This document shows, piece by piece, positions 38,994 to 47,204 of a stretch of DNA of 64,000 bases. Every line of letters begins with the position of its first letter. Position 1 is the first letter of the stretch. The translations under genes were made by a program, and so were the position numbers. The notes beneath the pieces are model-generated. The model saw nothing but the letters and a program-made list of their open reading frames with translations, made no database searches and was not told the origin of the DNA. Source of the DNA: a virus; the IMG/VR virus record IMGVR_UViG_3300031857_000005, positions 1-64,000 of that record. One strand, written 5' to 3'.

Positions 38994-39590
38994 ATGTCTT
39001 ATACTAAAGAACAAGTTGAAACGGCAGTAAAAGCCAAAGGGTATGTTTGGTTTGAAGATACCAACAATAAAGGTTATGATGTTAATATTGTAGGAATTAG
39101 AAATTCTGCAACAGGTGATAAAGTAACAAATCTTTTTGATGATTATCTAACAATTTCTTACAAAGAAAATGGTGAATGGAAATTCCATATTTGGGCAGCA
39201 ACAACTGATCCAGGAACAAAAGGTGTAATGCAATATGGTAATAAAGCTGGTGTTGCAAGATTGGTTGAGGGACAATATCGTGGTTCACACACTATGAGAC
39301 TTCATGCTGGTAAATATGAGGCTTTAGGGCAAAACAAACCTGTGAAAGTATTTAGAGATCCTAACAAGGATATGAAATATGATGAAACCAAAATTCAGGA
39401 AGGAGTTTTTGGTATTAATATTCATAAGGCAGGTGCCGACTCAACTTATGTTGAAAACTGGAGTGAGGGATGTCAAGTATTTAAAAAATCAAAAGATTTT
39501 GAAGAATTTATGAATATTTGTAGAAAGGCTAAAGGGATTCACGGAAATTCATTTACATATACTTTAATTGAAACTGCGGATATTAAATAA
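38994..39590 (+). CDS. L,D-transpeptidase-like phage protein, 198 aa
   Basis: The C-terminal half reads FGINIHKAGADSTYVENWSEGCQVFKKSKDFEEFM (about 136-170). H-x(13)-S-x-G-C is the active-site order of YkuD-type L,D-transpeptidases (His, Ser-x-Gly-Cys), so a cell-wall cross-bridge enzyme or carboxypeptidase fold is likely. A GSHTMRLHAGKYEALGQ stretch lies before it. No signal peptide and no tag; the late motif suggests a virion or lysis role. The stop overlaps the next ATG (TAATG). Confidence 0.75.
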   Translation: MSYTKEQVETAVKAKGYVWFEDTNNKGYDVNIVGIRNSATGDKVTNLFDDYLTISYKENGEWKFHIWAATTDPGTKGVMQYGNKAGVARLVEGQYRGSHTMRLHAGKYEALGQNKPVKVFRDPNKDMKYDETKIQEGVFGINIHKAGADSTYVENWSEGCQVFKKSKDFEEFMNICRKAKGIHGNSFTYTLIETADIK

Positions 39591-39889
39591 TGAAAATTAT
39601 TATCACTGAAAAACAAATGTCTAAACTTGCGGGTAACAAAATTACCTGCAAGTGTGGACATTCTTGGGTAAAAGAAGATGGTGATGAACACCCATATTTA
39701 TGTCATTCTTGTGGTTGGGATCAAGACCAAGGTAAGTATGATAAAAAAGAACTTAAGAAGTTTTGGGATAATTATGATGGAGAAATAAATGAAAAGTGGT
39801 CTGAAAAATACAAACAATCAATAGATTGTAATAATGCAAAAGGATTCTCTCAAAGAGCACATTGTCAAGGAAGAAAGAAAAGAAAATGA
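39590..39889 (+). CDS. tagged (class C) zinc-ribbon protein, 99 aa
   Basis: MKIIITEKQMSKLAG tag followed at once by TCKCGHSWVKEDGDEHPYLCHSCGWDQ, two CxxC pairs forming a zinc ribbon, then a helix and a C-terminal IDCNNAKGFSQRAHCQGRKKRK, a basic motif that I recognise at the end of many phage virion-associated proteins. The tag-plus-DNA-binding-zinc combination fits a DNA-associated head protein. Confidence 0.82.
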   Translation: MKIIITEKQMSKLAGNKITCKCGHSWVKEDGDEHPYLCHSCGWDQDQGKYDKKELKKFWDNYDGEINEKWSEKYKQSIDCNNAKGFSQRAHCQGRKKRK

Positions 39890-40431
39890 AACTAATCTTA
39901 AATGAAAATCAAATTACCAAATTAGCAATCCAAGGAAACAAAAGGATTAAGAATGCGATATTCAAAATATGGAATGATATCGGAGATAACGATATGCTTT
40001 TTGCTCAAACACATAATATATTAGGGTTTTCACCTGAAACAATTGAACAAACCACAGGTTTAGGACGCACATTATCAATGTATTATTTAGAATGGAAAGG
40101 TGGTGTTGATGAAAACGGGAATTTAAATTTTTCAAAATTGGAAGAAGAGTTATTTAAGCCAAGAACTATTACCTCATCTCATTTGAAAATTAAATTAAAT
40201 TATGAACCATTTGATTATGAGATTGAGAATGACAAAGTACCATATGACATTCTTGTTAAAATAAAGATTTGGGAGAATTGGGGTGCTAAATTTAAGGAAT
40301 ATTATGATGATTTTGGTGATGATAGTCAGGTAGTTCATGATGTTTTATATGATATTTATGAAGAACTAAATGCCGAAATATACAAAAAAACAGGATTTTT
40401 CATAATGACTATTATGGAATTTGTTGATTAA
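39886..40431 (+). CDS. tagged (class C) hypothetical protein, 181 aa
   Basis: Start at 39886 (MKLILNENQITKLAIQG, L-N-E at 4-6), ATGA-coupled to the zinc-ribbon gene. The body has FAQTHNILGFSPETIEQTTGLGRTLSMYYLEWKG, then a beta-rich acidic half and a helical C-terminus. Not recognised. Confidence 0.78.
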   Translation: MKLILNENQITKLAIQGNKRIKNAIFKIWNDIGDNDMLFAQTHNILGFSPETIEQTTGLGRTLSMYYLEWKGGVDENGNLNFSKLEEELFKPRTITSSHLKIKLNYEPFDYEIENDKVPYDILVKIKIWENWGAKFKEYYDDFGDDSQVVHDVLYDIYEELNAEIYKKTGFFIMTIMEFVD

Positions 40432-40443
40432 TAATTTTATTCT

Positions 40444-40451
40444 TATATTTG
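40444..40451 (+). promoter_or_regulatory. host-type -7 box TATATTTG
   Basis: 16 nt before ATG 40468. Confidence 0.6.
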
Positions 40452-40467
40452 TAAAAAATATAATTTT

Positions 40468-40641
40468 ATGGGTAGTAAAGATGTTAAAAATTTAATTCTA
40501 ATTGCGTTTGGGCTTTTTTTAATTTTCAGTTATATTTCAGGAACCTTAGATCCATTTGAATCGGGTAAATTTGCAAGATTTATTCAGGTTTGTGTATTTG
40601 GATTTATTGCTTATTTGTATTTAGATTCAAAAAGTAATTGA
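40468..40641 (+). CDS. two-helix small membrane protein, 57 aa
   Basis: LILIAFGLFLIFSYISG and FIQVCVFGFIAYLYL are two transmembrane helices joined by a short polar loop (TLDPFESGK). Clear -7 box upstream. A small early membrane protein; unknown. Confidence 0.62.
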   Translation: MGSKDVKNLILIAFGLFLIFSYISGTLDPFESGKFARFIQVCVFGFIAYLYLDSKSN

Positions 40642-40673
40642 TAATCTAAGAATTTATCTGTATATTATTACAG

Positions 40674-40862
40674 ATGAAATTTAAAATAGAAGAAAATACT
40701 AGACCAATACAAACGCAGTATTATGTTTTGTACAAGAAGAACTTTCTTTCAAGATGGAAATATACTAAAAATAAACTCGGTTTGACGGCATATTGGGTAA
40801 CAAAAAAAGGTGCTGAAGTATATATTCAACAAGAAAAAATTAGATTAGGTTTAATTAAATAG
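40674..40862 (+). CDS. small basic protein, 62 aa
   Basis: MKFKIEENTRPIQTQYYVLYKKNFLSRWKYTKNKLGLTAYWVTKKGAEVYIQQEK: strands and a C-terminal helix, strongly basic; possible nucleic acid binder. Starts 32 nt after the previous gene. Confidence 0.65.
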   Translation: MKFKIEENTRPIQTQYYVLYKKNFLSRWKYTKNKLGLTAYWVTKKGAEVYIQQEKIRLGLIK

Positions 40863-40864
40863 TA

Positions 40865-41125
40865 ATGAAAAGTTATAGACAAAAATTGGCAATTTGGGTT
40901 GATGAAAAAATTAGTCAAACTGAAAATCCTGAAGTATTATCCGTTTTGAATGATGTTAAAAAACAAATCAAAGGTATGGAAACTGAGGAAGAGTATATGG
41001 TAAATAAATCATACGATAAAGGTTATACTGACGCATCACAAAATAGAGGTAGAAGTTCTAATTATTATAAGACATTATATAAGTTAACAGATTATCTTAA
41101 ACGAAGTGTTAGTAAAAAAGTTTAG
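40865..41125 (+). CDS. hypothetical protein, 86 aa
   Basis: KLAIWVDEKISQTENPEVLSVLNDVKKQI, then a Tyr/Asn-rich disordered part and KTLYKLTDYLKRSVSKKV. Helical, basic tail. Two nt after the previous stop. Confidence 0.65.
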   Translation: MKSYRQKLAIWVDEKISQTENPEVLSVLNDVKKQIKGMETEEEYMVNKSYDKGYTDASQNRGRSSNYYKTLYKLTDYLKRSVSKKV

Positions 41126-41126
41126 T

Positions 41127-41348
41127 ATGTTCAAAAAGTTAAAAAACTTACTATATGGTAAGTTACCTGAAAGTAAGTTTGAAAAAAAAATAGTTTTAGT
41201 TAAGTATCCCCCAGTTTGTATTACCTGTGAAAAAGAAATGGATTCTTTGAGAATGAATCGTCCATTTTGTGATGAATGTCTTAATACTATTAAAGATGTT
41301 ATAAATAAAAAAAATAAAAAGAATGAGAGGAAATCTAAAAAAATATAG
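41127..41348 (+). CDS. small zinc-finger protein, 73 aa
   Basis: MFKKLKNLLYGKLPE, then PVCITCEKEMDSLRMNRPFCDECLNTIK: two CxxC pairs 16 residues apart, a treble-clef-like site, with a very basic tail (KKNKKNERKSKK). Likely nucleic acid binding. Overlaps the next gene by 26 nt. Confidence 0.7.
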   Translation: MFKKLKNLLYGKLPESKFEKKIVLVKYPPVCITCEKEMDSLRMNRPFCDECLNTIKDVINKKNKKNERKSKKI

Positions 41349-41799
41349 TGATGGGTGGTTTATTGAATCCATAGTTGACGATAATGGAATTAAGTTACCA
41401 CACCCAAGTAGAATAAGAGTCCATCCTGAACAATTAACTAATGATGATCCTTATCGTACAAAATATGGTGTTGATGATGAGGTTTATTTTGAAGTTAAAA
41501 CTATTGCCTTTGGTGATTCGGAGTTCAATGTAATGGATGAGGATGTTGCGATGATTATTGAAACTAAAACTGATACTTCAGAAAAAGAAGAAGTGGAAAC
41601 TGAAGAAGAAGTTAATGTTGAAGAACCTGAATTTAATTTTGAAAACAACTCTAAAATGGAATACAGAATTGCGGTTGGTACGGATCCATTGAAACTTATT
41701 ATTTCGGTGAACGAACTTTTACAACAAGATTGGATACCTCAAGGTGGAATGTGTGTTGACGATACTTATTTTTATCAGGCAATGGTTAAAATAAATTAA
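41323..41799 (+). CDS. protein with C-terminal DUF1737 domain, 158 aa
   Basis: N-terminal LKKYSDGWFIESIVDDNGIKLPHPSRIRVHPEQL is a small barrel; a very acidic linker (SEKEEVETEEEVNVEEPE) leads to MEYRIAVGTDPLKLIISVNELLQQDWIPQGGMCVDDTYFYQAMVK, a clean DUF1737 domain (about 110-158). DUF1737 is a small alpha/beta module of unknown function, found in phages and bacteria. Confidence 0.82.
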   Translation: MRGNLKKYSDGWFIESIVDDNGIKLPHPSRIRVHPEQLTNDDPYRTKYGVDDEVYFEVKTIAFGDSEFNVMDEDVAMIIETKTDTSEKEEVETEEEVNVEEPEFNFENNSKMEYRIAVGTDPLKLIISVNELLQQDWIPQGGMCVDDTYFYQAMVKIN

Positions 41800-41801
41800 G
41801 T

Positions 41802-42194
41802 ATGTCTTTGTTTAATATACAACCAAGATATTCAAATCCTGTAGAAAAGTTCGGTTATAAAAAACTTGATTTAATACAGAGGTTTTTAAAAAAATATTTT
41901 AATGATAATCAAATCTATATCAGAAATATTGAAATTCAAAAAAAACTTGAATTACCTTCATTTGCGAGTGTGACATTTAGTACCTCTGAAACGATAACAC
42001 CAATAGAAGTAACTACTTTAATTATAAATTATTATAGTTCATCTATTAATGGTTTATATTGGAATATATCAGTAAAACCCGAAGTTGAAAAAATGATTGT
42101 TGATATTTTTACTTTAAAAAATCAAGGAATTGATGAAGCTTTATTAAAAAATATTGAGGAAACTGAAAGAAATTATTTAAGAGAATTATATTAA
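41802..42194 (+). CDS. hypothetical protein, 130 aa
   Basis: YSNPVEKFGYKKLDLIQRFLKKYFND, a beta middle (ASVTFSTSETITPIEVTTLIINYY) and a C-terminal helix with KNIEETERNYLREL. No recognised motif. Ends 4 nt into a convergent small gene. Confidence 0.68.
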   Translation: MSLFNIQPRYSNPVEKFGYKKLDLIQRFLKKYFNDNQIYIRNIEIQKKLELPSFASVTFSTSETITPIEVTTLIINYYSSSINGLYWNISVKPEVEKMIVDIFTLKNQGIDEALLKNIEETERNYLRELY

Positions 42195-42319
42195 TTCTGA
42201 CTCTTTAATTCCGTAGTTAACTTATTTAATAATACTCTATTATTCTCAAGACGCTTTAAGTTCTTGGTTAAGTTTCTTCTATTTTTTTTTCCTTTACCTT
42301 CTTTTCTTGCTTTTGCCAT
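42191..42319 (-). CDS. small very basic protein, 42 aa
   Basis: MAKARKEGKGKKNRRNLTKNLKRLENNRVLLNKLTTELKSQN: an extremely basic N-terminus and a leucine-zipper-like helix. ATG at 42319 on the minus strand; only short ORF in an otherwise empty 180-nt gap. Could bind DNA or RNA. Confidence 0.5.
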   Translation of the reverse strand: MAKARKEGKGKKNRRNLTKNLKRLENNRVLLNKLTTELKSQN

Positions 42320-42361
42320 TGTTATATGTTTAAATTTTATTAATTAAAGTTGTATATAAAT

Positions 42362-42369
42362 ATATTTAT
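42362..42369 (+). promoter_or_regulatory. late motif ATATTTAT
   Basis: 5 nt before ATG 42375. Confidence 0.6.
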
Positions 42370-42374
42370 GATTA

Positions 42375-43985
42375 ATGAAAGATCTAATCCGACAAATATT
42401 AAGAGAAGATATAAGTACAAGTTTACCAATTAAACTTAGTGGTAGTTATAGAGTTCCAAAAAATATACCATCACGAGGAGATGCATTACACGCATTCAAC
42501 AGAAGAAAATCTGATGGGTTTGGTGGATATATGTTAACAGGTGGACCAATACCAAGTCAATGGAGCGGTTATGTTACACTAAATCAAGGGAAAGGTATTA
42601 ATCAAGTTTTAAGAGAGTTAATTGACAAAGGCGTTAAACCTGATGTTACAGATATTACTATTAATATTAATGATTATACTGTTAATTGGAGTGCAACTAT
42701 TGATGAGAGTAGTGATGGTAAATCATATTATGGTGTAGGATCAAGAGGTTCTGCTGGCGGAAATGCCGATTCAAGAGCGTTAGGACAGATATCAAAATTA
42801 AAATCTAAAAATCCTGAGTATTGTAATTGGAAAGAAGTGTTGGATTTAAATGTAACAACACCGTTTAAGATTAGACAATTCTTTTTAAAATACACTAAAT
42901 GTAAAGAAGGTGAAGAAAATGATGTTGATAAACTTTATGATAAATTAAAAACTAAAGGAGGTAAGAATTTAGAAAATAAAGTTAAAGATTGGATTAAAGA
43001 TACTGGAATTGAAAGTAAATTCAAATCATTCAAAGACATTATCAACTCAAATGAGTACAAGGATTTGTTAAAGTTTCTTGAAGTTAAGGAATCAATACAA
43101 CTAAAGGAAGAATCTAACATACAATCAAGATTAATTTCTGTAATGAAAAATGCAGGATTTAAAACCGCCGCAGATTCCGTTGGGGGAATTGAGAACCTAT
43201 TCAGAATACTTGGTAGGGATAAAGAAATTACTATGAAATATCTTCTTAGTCATTTTAATGATTTAAAACTTGAAAAGTTCGGAAATGGATTTTATTTGTC
43301 TCAGGGTTATAATGCATTTTTAGAAAAGGATTCACCATTTTGGGGTGGAAATATAAAAGTATTTGATGATTACTTTTCCCATTTCTTGCATGACATACCT
43401 TATGAATTATACCTTGAATATAGAAAAGATTTACTGAGAGAAATAATAAGTAGATATCCTGAATTAAATGATGGGAGTCAAGTAATCGTATATAAAGACA
43501 GAGGATTATATCAAATATTAGACAGGTTTTATGTAAATGATGAGGTAATTACCGAAAGCACTTCAAGAAAAGATAGAACCATTTCAATGATAGATGACAT
43601 CGGTATTTTGGATACAATACAATTAGTAGGAGGTATTGATAATCTAAAACGAATTTTAGGTAATGATTATTTTAATAAACATAAAAAAATTGAAGTAATT
43701 AGTGAAATTGCAGGTCATTTTGGAGGTAGAGGTGAAATACATTTTAGTGATTTTGATATTGATGTTAGTTTAGGTAAGGATGTTTATAGTGATGGAAGTT
43801 ATCAAGAGACATTTGTACATTATGTTGATGATAATGAATATTTTTACCATAAAACATGGATGTTTGATGAAGATGGATGGATGTTGGATGAACCAATTGA
43901 TGAAGGATATATGAATTTATATAGTTTGGTGGATTATCAAATTGATGAAATATTTAATGTATTAATTGATAAATTTTTAATTTAA
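42375..43985 (+). CDS. tagged (class B1) multidomain protein with two GG modules, 536 aa
   Basis: MKDLIRQILREDISTS tag, then a unique 220-residue domain with GGYMLTGGPIPSQWSGYVTL and GVGSRGSAGGNADSRALGQ. At about 243 LKEESNIQSRLISVMKNAG starts GG module 1 (SVGGIENLFRILG), and at about 393 ITESTSRKDRTISMIDDIG starts GG module 2 (LVGGIDNLKRILG). Each module is preceded by an (I/L)-x-E site that looks like a copy of the N-terminal tag, so cleavage could release three pieces. Late unit, first of four consecutive tagged genes. Confidence 0.82.
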   Translation: MKDLIRQILREDISTSLPIKLSGSYRVPKNIPSRGDALHAFNRRKSDGFGGYMLTGGPIPSQWSGYVTLNQGKGINQVLRELIDKGVKPDVTDITININDYTVNWSATIDESSDGKSYYGVGSRGSAGGNADSRALGQISKLKSKNPEYCNWKEVLDLNVTTPFKIRQFFLKYTKCKEGEENDVDKLYDKLKTKGGKNLENKVKDWIKDTGIESKFKSFKDIINSNEYKDLLKFLEVKESIQLKEESNIQSRLISVMKNAGFKTAADSVGGIENLFRILGRDKEITMKYLLSHFNDLKLEKFGNGFYLSQGYNAFLEKDSPFWGGNIKVFDDYFSHFLHDIPYELYLEYRKDLLREIISRYPELNDGSQVIVYKDRGLYQILDRFYVNDEVITESTSRKDRTISMIDDIGILDTIQLVGGIDNLKRILGNDYFNKHKKIEVISEIAGHFGGRGEIHFSDFDIDVSLGKDVYSDGSYQETFVHYVDDNEYFYHKTWMFDEDGWMLDEPIDEGYMNLYSLVDYQIDEIFNVLIDKFLI

Positions 43986-43992
43986 TGAATGA

Positions 43993-45363
43993 ATGATTAC
44001 AAAATTGTTAAAAGAAGAATTATTTAGAATACAAGACTTAATGAATATTAAGAGAACTATTCTTAATGAGGAAAAAGCCGCAACCTCTACAGTTGAGGGA
44101 AAATGTTTAAATCTTAAAGATTATTCAAAATCGTTTAGTGCCGCTCAGGCAGCAACTGATTTAAGAGCACAAGAATTTATAAATGGTATTTTAGAGTATG
44201 TTAAGACAACTACACCTGATTTATATAGTAAATGGCAATCAGGAACATTTTTAAGTATTAGTAAAGTAACATTAATTGGATGTGCATCAAATAGGGTGAC
44301 AAGTGATAGAGAAAAAAAATATGTTCAGTATTCATCTACTGGTGGTAGAGCAGTGTTACCTACTATGGATAATAATTATGTGGTAAAAACATATAATAAA
44401 GCTTCTTATAATACTGTGTTATCAGGTTCGGGAATAAGTGATTTAAATTATCCAGAATACCAAGTATTTTTTGATGATAATCTTAAATATGCGTCAGACA
44501 GAGTAAATAACTTATGGAAAACAATGAAAAACCTCTTAACAAAAAACAGAATTGTGTTTATAGACACACCAACAATAGAAGCTCATATAGTTAATACGGG
44601 TGGAAGGTTAGATGAAAATAGAGACACCGCAAGTTACCCTAATCCAGGACAAATAGTCTTATTCAAAGGTACAATCTGTGAATATAAAGGAGAAAGAAGT
44701 CCTGATTTATCTTGTATTAAAGGGTTAACGGTTGAGTTTAACTATGATGAAGTTGTTGAAGCAACGGAAGGTGCCGCACATTGTTGTAATAAAGGTAGAT
44801 TTAACTTAACACTAAATGGTGAACCAATAGTTAGAGATGATGGTAAATTATACGCAAGTGTTAACAACGCGAGTGCAGAACAAGAAGAAACAGGATATGG
44901 AAATGAATTTTACAGAACCACGAAAGACTCCAAAGGAAAGGATGTTTTAAATAAAAATGTTTTTGGAAAACTTGGTACTATGGATATACAAGTTTTACCT
45001 GATAAAGAACAGTTGACAAGTGTTAGATGGAATAGTACACACAAATGTTGTGAAACTACTAAAAACCAAGGAAATATGAAAAATAAAGATCGAAAAACCG
45101 CTTGTTTTCCTGCGGGAAATTATAGATATAATGTCTTTACAATTGATGATGAAAAGGCTAAGGCAATATATGATAAGGCAGTTGCAAATAATGATAAATT
45201 TTTGACTTTAAAAAGTAGTACTGATCATCCTGAAGCTCATAAAGAATCCGTAAGAGTTTTAGTAAAAAATGCAAACGGGGAAACCGTTTATGATGTTATT
45301 GGTAGTCCATATGGACCGTTTCAAATACCATTCTGTGCTAAACCAACCAATATAGTAGCGTAA
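43993..45363 (+). CDS. tagged (class D) large soluble protein, 456 aa
   Basis: The N-terminus MITKLLKEELFRIQDLMNIK continues to I-L-N-E at 23-26. After it come a helical segment (FSAAQAATDLRAQEFINGILEYVK) and a long beta-rich region with cysteines in pairs (AAHCCNKGRF; HKCCETTKN), a GRLDENRDTASYPNPGQIVLF stretch and a C-terminal domain with YDVIGSPYGPFQIP. It lacks transmembrane segments. Could be an enzyme or structural cargo; I do not recognise the fold. Confidence 0.78.
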   Translation: MITKLLKEELFRIQDLMNIKRTILNEEKAATSTVEGKCLNLKDYSKSFSAAQAATDLRAQEFINGILEYVKTTTPDLYSKWQSGTFLSISKVTLIGCASNRVTSDREKKYVQYSSTGGRAVLPTMDNNYVVKTYNKASYNTVLSGSGISDLNYPEYQVFFDDNLKYASDRVNNLWKTMKNLLTKNRIVFIDTPTIEAHIVNTGGRLDENRDTASYPNPGQIVLFKGTICEYKGERSPDLSCIKGLTVEFNYDEVVEATEGAAHCCNKGRFNLTLNGEPIVRDDGKLYASVNNASAEQEETGYGNEFYRTTKDSKGKDVLNKNVFGKLGTMDIQVLPDKEQLTSVRWNSTHKCCETTKNQGNMKNKDRKTACFPAGNYRYNVFTIDDEKAKAIYDKAVANNDKFLTLKSSTDHPEAHKESVRVLVKNANGETVYDVIGSPYGPFQIPFCAKPTNIVA

Positions 45364-45375
45364 TATTTTTATTAA

Positions 45376-45723
45376 ATGAAAGATTTGATTAAACATATAT
45401 TAAAAGAAGAAACAGAACCAAATGATATTGATAAAAAACTTCTTAATTTTTTATTGAGAAGAGTTAGAATTGAGGAAAAAGATTTGGGAACCGATTGGCT
45501 TGATAATAGACCCTTAAGAGTTACAGAATATAGATTTGAGGGATTACCTGGTTATGGATTTAATAGTTTTAATAATAAACCAACAATGGAATATAAAATT
45601 ATTGAAATGTTATATGAAAATGACATAACCGAATATGTTTATAACATGAATGAAAGAAATCCTGAAAGAATAAAAATAATCAAAACCATAAGACATTTTT
45701 TAAATAATCTATTAACAAAATAA
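45376..45723 (+). CDS. tagged (class B1) hypothetical protein, 115 aa
   Basis: MKDLIKHILKEETEPND tag. The body LLNFLLRRVRIEEKDLG then LRVTEYRFEGLPGYGFNS, and a C-terminal helix KTIRHFLNNLL. Same general plan as 36410 and 48239 (third domain type) by pattern only. Confidence 0.75.
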   Translation: MKDLIKHILKEETEPNDIDKKLLNFLLRRVRIEEKDLGTDWLDNRPLRVTEYRFEGLPGYGFNSFNNKPTMEYKIIEMLYENDITEYVYNMNERNPERIKIIKTIRHFLNNLLTK

Positions 45724-46130
45724 TGAACTTACAAGAAAATATACATAGGATTAAATCAATGATGGGTTTATACGAACAAACATCTGAGATTAAAGTTAAG
45801 GCATCTATTGAGGGACTCATTAATTTCTTTGATCCTGCAAATAAAAAAGTTTACAGGTACCAACTTCAAGCCAAAGTGGATGAAAAAACTTCAGTTAATA
45901 TATTTGTTAAATCAATTGATGATATAACTGGTAGTTTAACTTATATTAATCCTGAAGATGATACTGAAGAAACACAACAAATACCTGTAGATGAATTAAA
46001 TAAAATTAAACTTGATTCACCAAAAAAAATGGATATTAATAATATCTTATCATTTAGAAAATATCTAAAGACAATAGAGATTAATTTAATATTTGTTGAG
46101 GAAAAACAGTTACAAATTGTTAGTCATTAA
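45723..46130 (+). CDS. tagged (class B2 variant) protein, 135 aa
   Basis: MNLQENIHRIKSMMGLYEQ: the variant ending M-M-G-L-x-E-(Q/I) is shared with 52049 (RIQSMMGLNEI), with cleavage expected after E18. The body is a beta-rich domain (IKVKASIEGLINFFDP, YRYQLQAKVDEKTSVNIFVKSIDD) that looks like a small barrel. Overlaps the upstream stop. Confidence 0.78.
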   Translation: MNLQENIHRIKSMMGLYEQTSEIKVKASIEGLINFFDPANKKVYRYQLQAKVDEKTSVNIFVKSIDDITGSLTYINPEDDTEETQQIPVDELNKIKLDSPKKMDINNILSFRKYLKTIEINLIFVEEKQLQIVSH

Positions 46131-46175
46131 TCAACACCTCTTTTTTATTAAAATTACTTTTTGTATTATTAATAT

Positions 46176-46376
46176 ATGTCAGTGGTATATGTTAAAATAT
46201 TAAATTACGAGAATGGTGTTACCTACACCAAACAAAAAGTATGTACAATACTTGATGAGGATCAGTATGGTAATGTTACCGTTAAAATTTATAACGATGA
46301 TATTAAAGATTACGAATTAAGAGTGTTAATGAAAGGACAATATTCAAGTCACCCATACTTAATGGAGTTTGATTAA
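46176..46376 (+). CDS. small beta protein, 66 aa
   Basis: VYVKILNYENGVTYTKQKVCTILDEDQYGNVTVKIYNDD: five-strand pattern like a KOW barrel. No tag. The upstream region has only a weak -7-like sequence (TTTTTGTATTATTAATATATG). Confidence 0.65.
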   Translation: MSVVYVKILNYENGVTYTKQKVCTILDEDQYGNVTVKIYNDDIKDYELRVLMKGQYSSHPYLMEFD

Positions 46377-46406
46377 AAATTAATATACTCATAATTAAGA
46401 TTCTTC

Positions 46407-46414
46407 ATATTTAT
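46407..46414 (+). promoter_or_regulatory. late motif ATATTTAT
   Basis: 6 nt before ATG 46421. Confidence 0.6.
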
Positions 46415-46420
46415 AGTAAT

Positions 46421-47200
46421 ATGAAAGAACACATAAGACATATCTTAAGAGAAGAAACCTCAAGACAAACCAAACTCATTCATATGATAACTAATTTGGG
46501 GTTAACCAATACCGCAAAAGCCGTTGGTGGATACAATAGATTAGTTAAAGCATTAGAAGGTACCCATTTTTTTTTAACTCAAATTGATATAACACCAATA
46601 GATATTCGTTATTATTTGTCTGGTAGTAGAGGACAAGGTAAAGGTAATCTTTTTTATAGAATTATTATGGACCCTTATGATTTTTGGGATAGTTGGGAAG
46701 ATTATGACACATACCAATTAATGGAAGAATTAAATGAGGAAAATCTTAAAAATGTAAGAAAAATATTATCTGAAGAGGAAGGTGAGGATTTATCGGATAT
46801 ACCTTTAAATGAATTACTTTGGTATGATCAATCTGATCGTATTGGTAACGCTTTGAGAAATTCGGCAAATATTGTTGATGGAGATGCTTATGGTGATCAC
46901 TTATATAAACAGATGAGTGATGCTCTTGAAAAATACGGAGGAAAAGTATTGGAGTTCAATAACGAAAACATATCCTTCACCGTAGATATGGAAACCTATA
47001 TCTCAGAATTAAATGATGAAACAATTGATTATATTATAGAAAGATGTGGACTTGATTTCTCTTGTTTATTTGATGAGTTAAAGAGTGATGGTTGGATAGA
47101 TAAACCAAAACCGAGATTCAATGAGGATTGGTACAATAATAACTTTGATACCAAGTACTTCAACGAGGTATTTTCAGACAATATAGGCGAATATTTATAA
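46421..47200 (+). CDS. tagged (class B1) GG-module protein, 259 aa
   Basis: MKEHIRHILREETSRQTKL tag leads directly into a GG module: MITNLGLTNTAKAVGGYNRLVKAL (about 21-44). A large acidic domain follows (DPYDFWDSWEDYDTYQLMEELNEENLK; FTVDMETYISELNDE; RFNEDWYNNNFDTKYFNEVF). The distal part is specific to this protein. Function unknown. Confidence 0.8.
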   Translation: MKEHIRHILREETSRQTKLIHMITNLGLTNTAKAVGGYNRLVKALEGTHFFLTQIDITPIDIRYYLSGSRGQGKGNLFYRIIMDPYDFWDSWEDYDTYQLMEELNEENLKNVRKILSEEEGEDLSDIPLNELLWYDQSDRIGNALRNSANIVDGDAYGDHLYKQMSDALEKYGGKVLEFNNENISFTVDMETYISELNDETIDYIIERCGLDFSCLFDELKSDGWIDKPKPRFNEDWYNNNFDTKYFNEVFSDNIGEYL

Positions 47201-47204
47201 TAAT

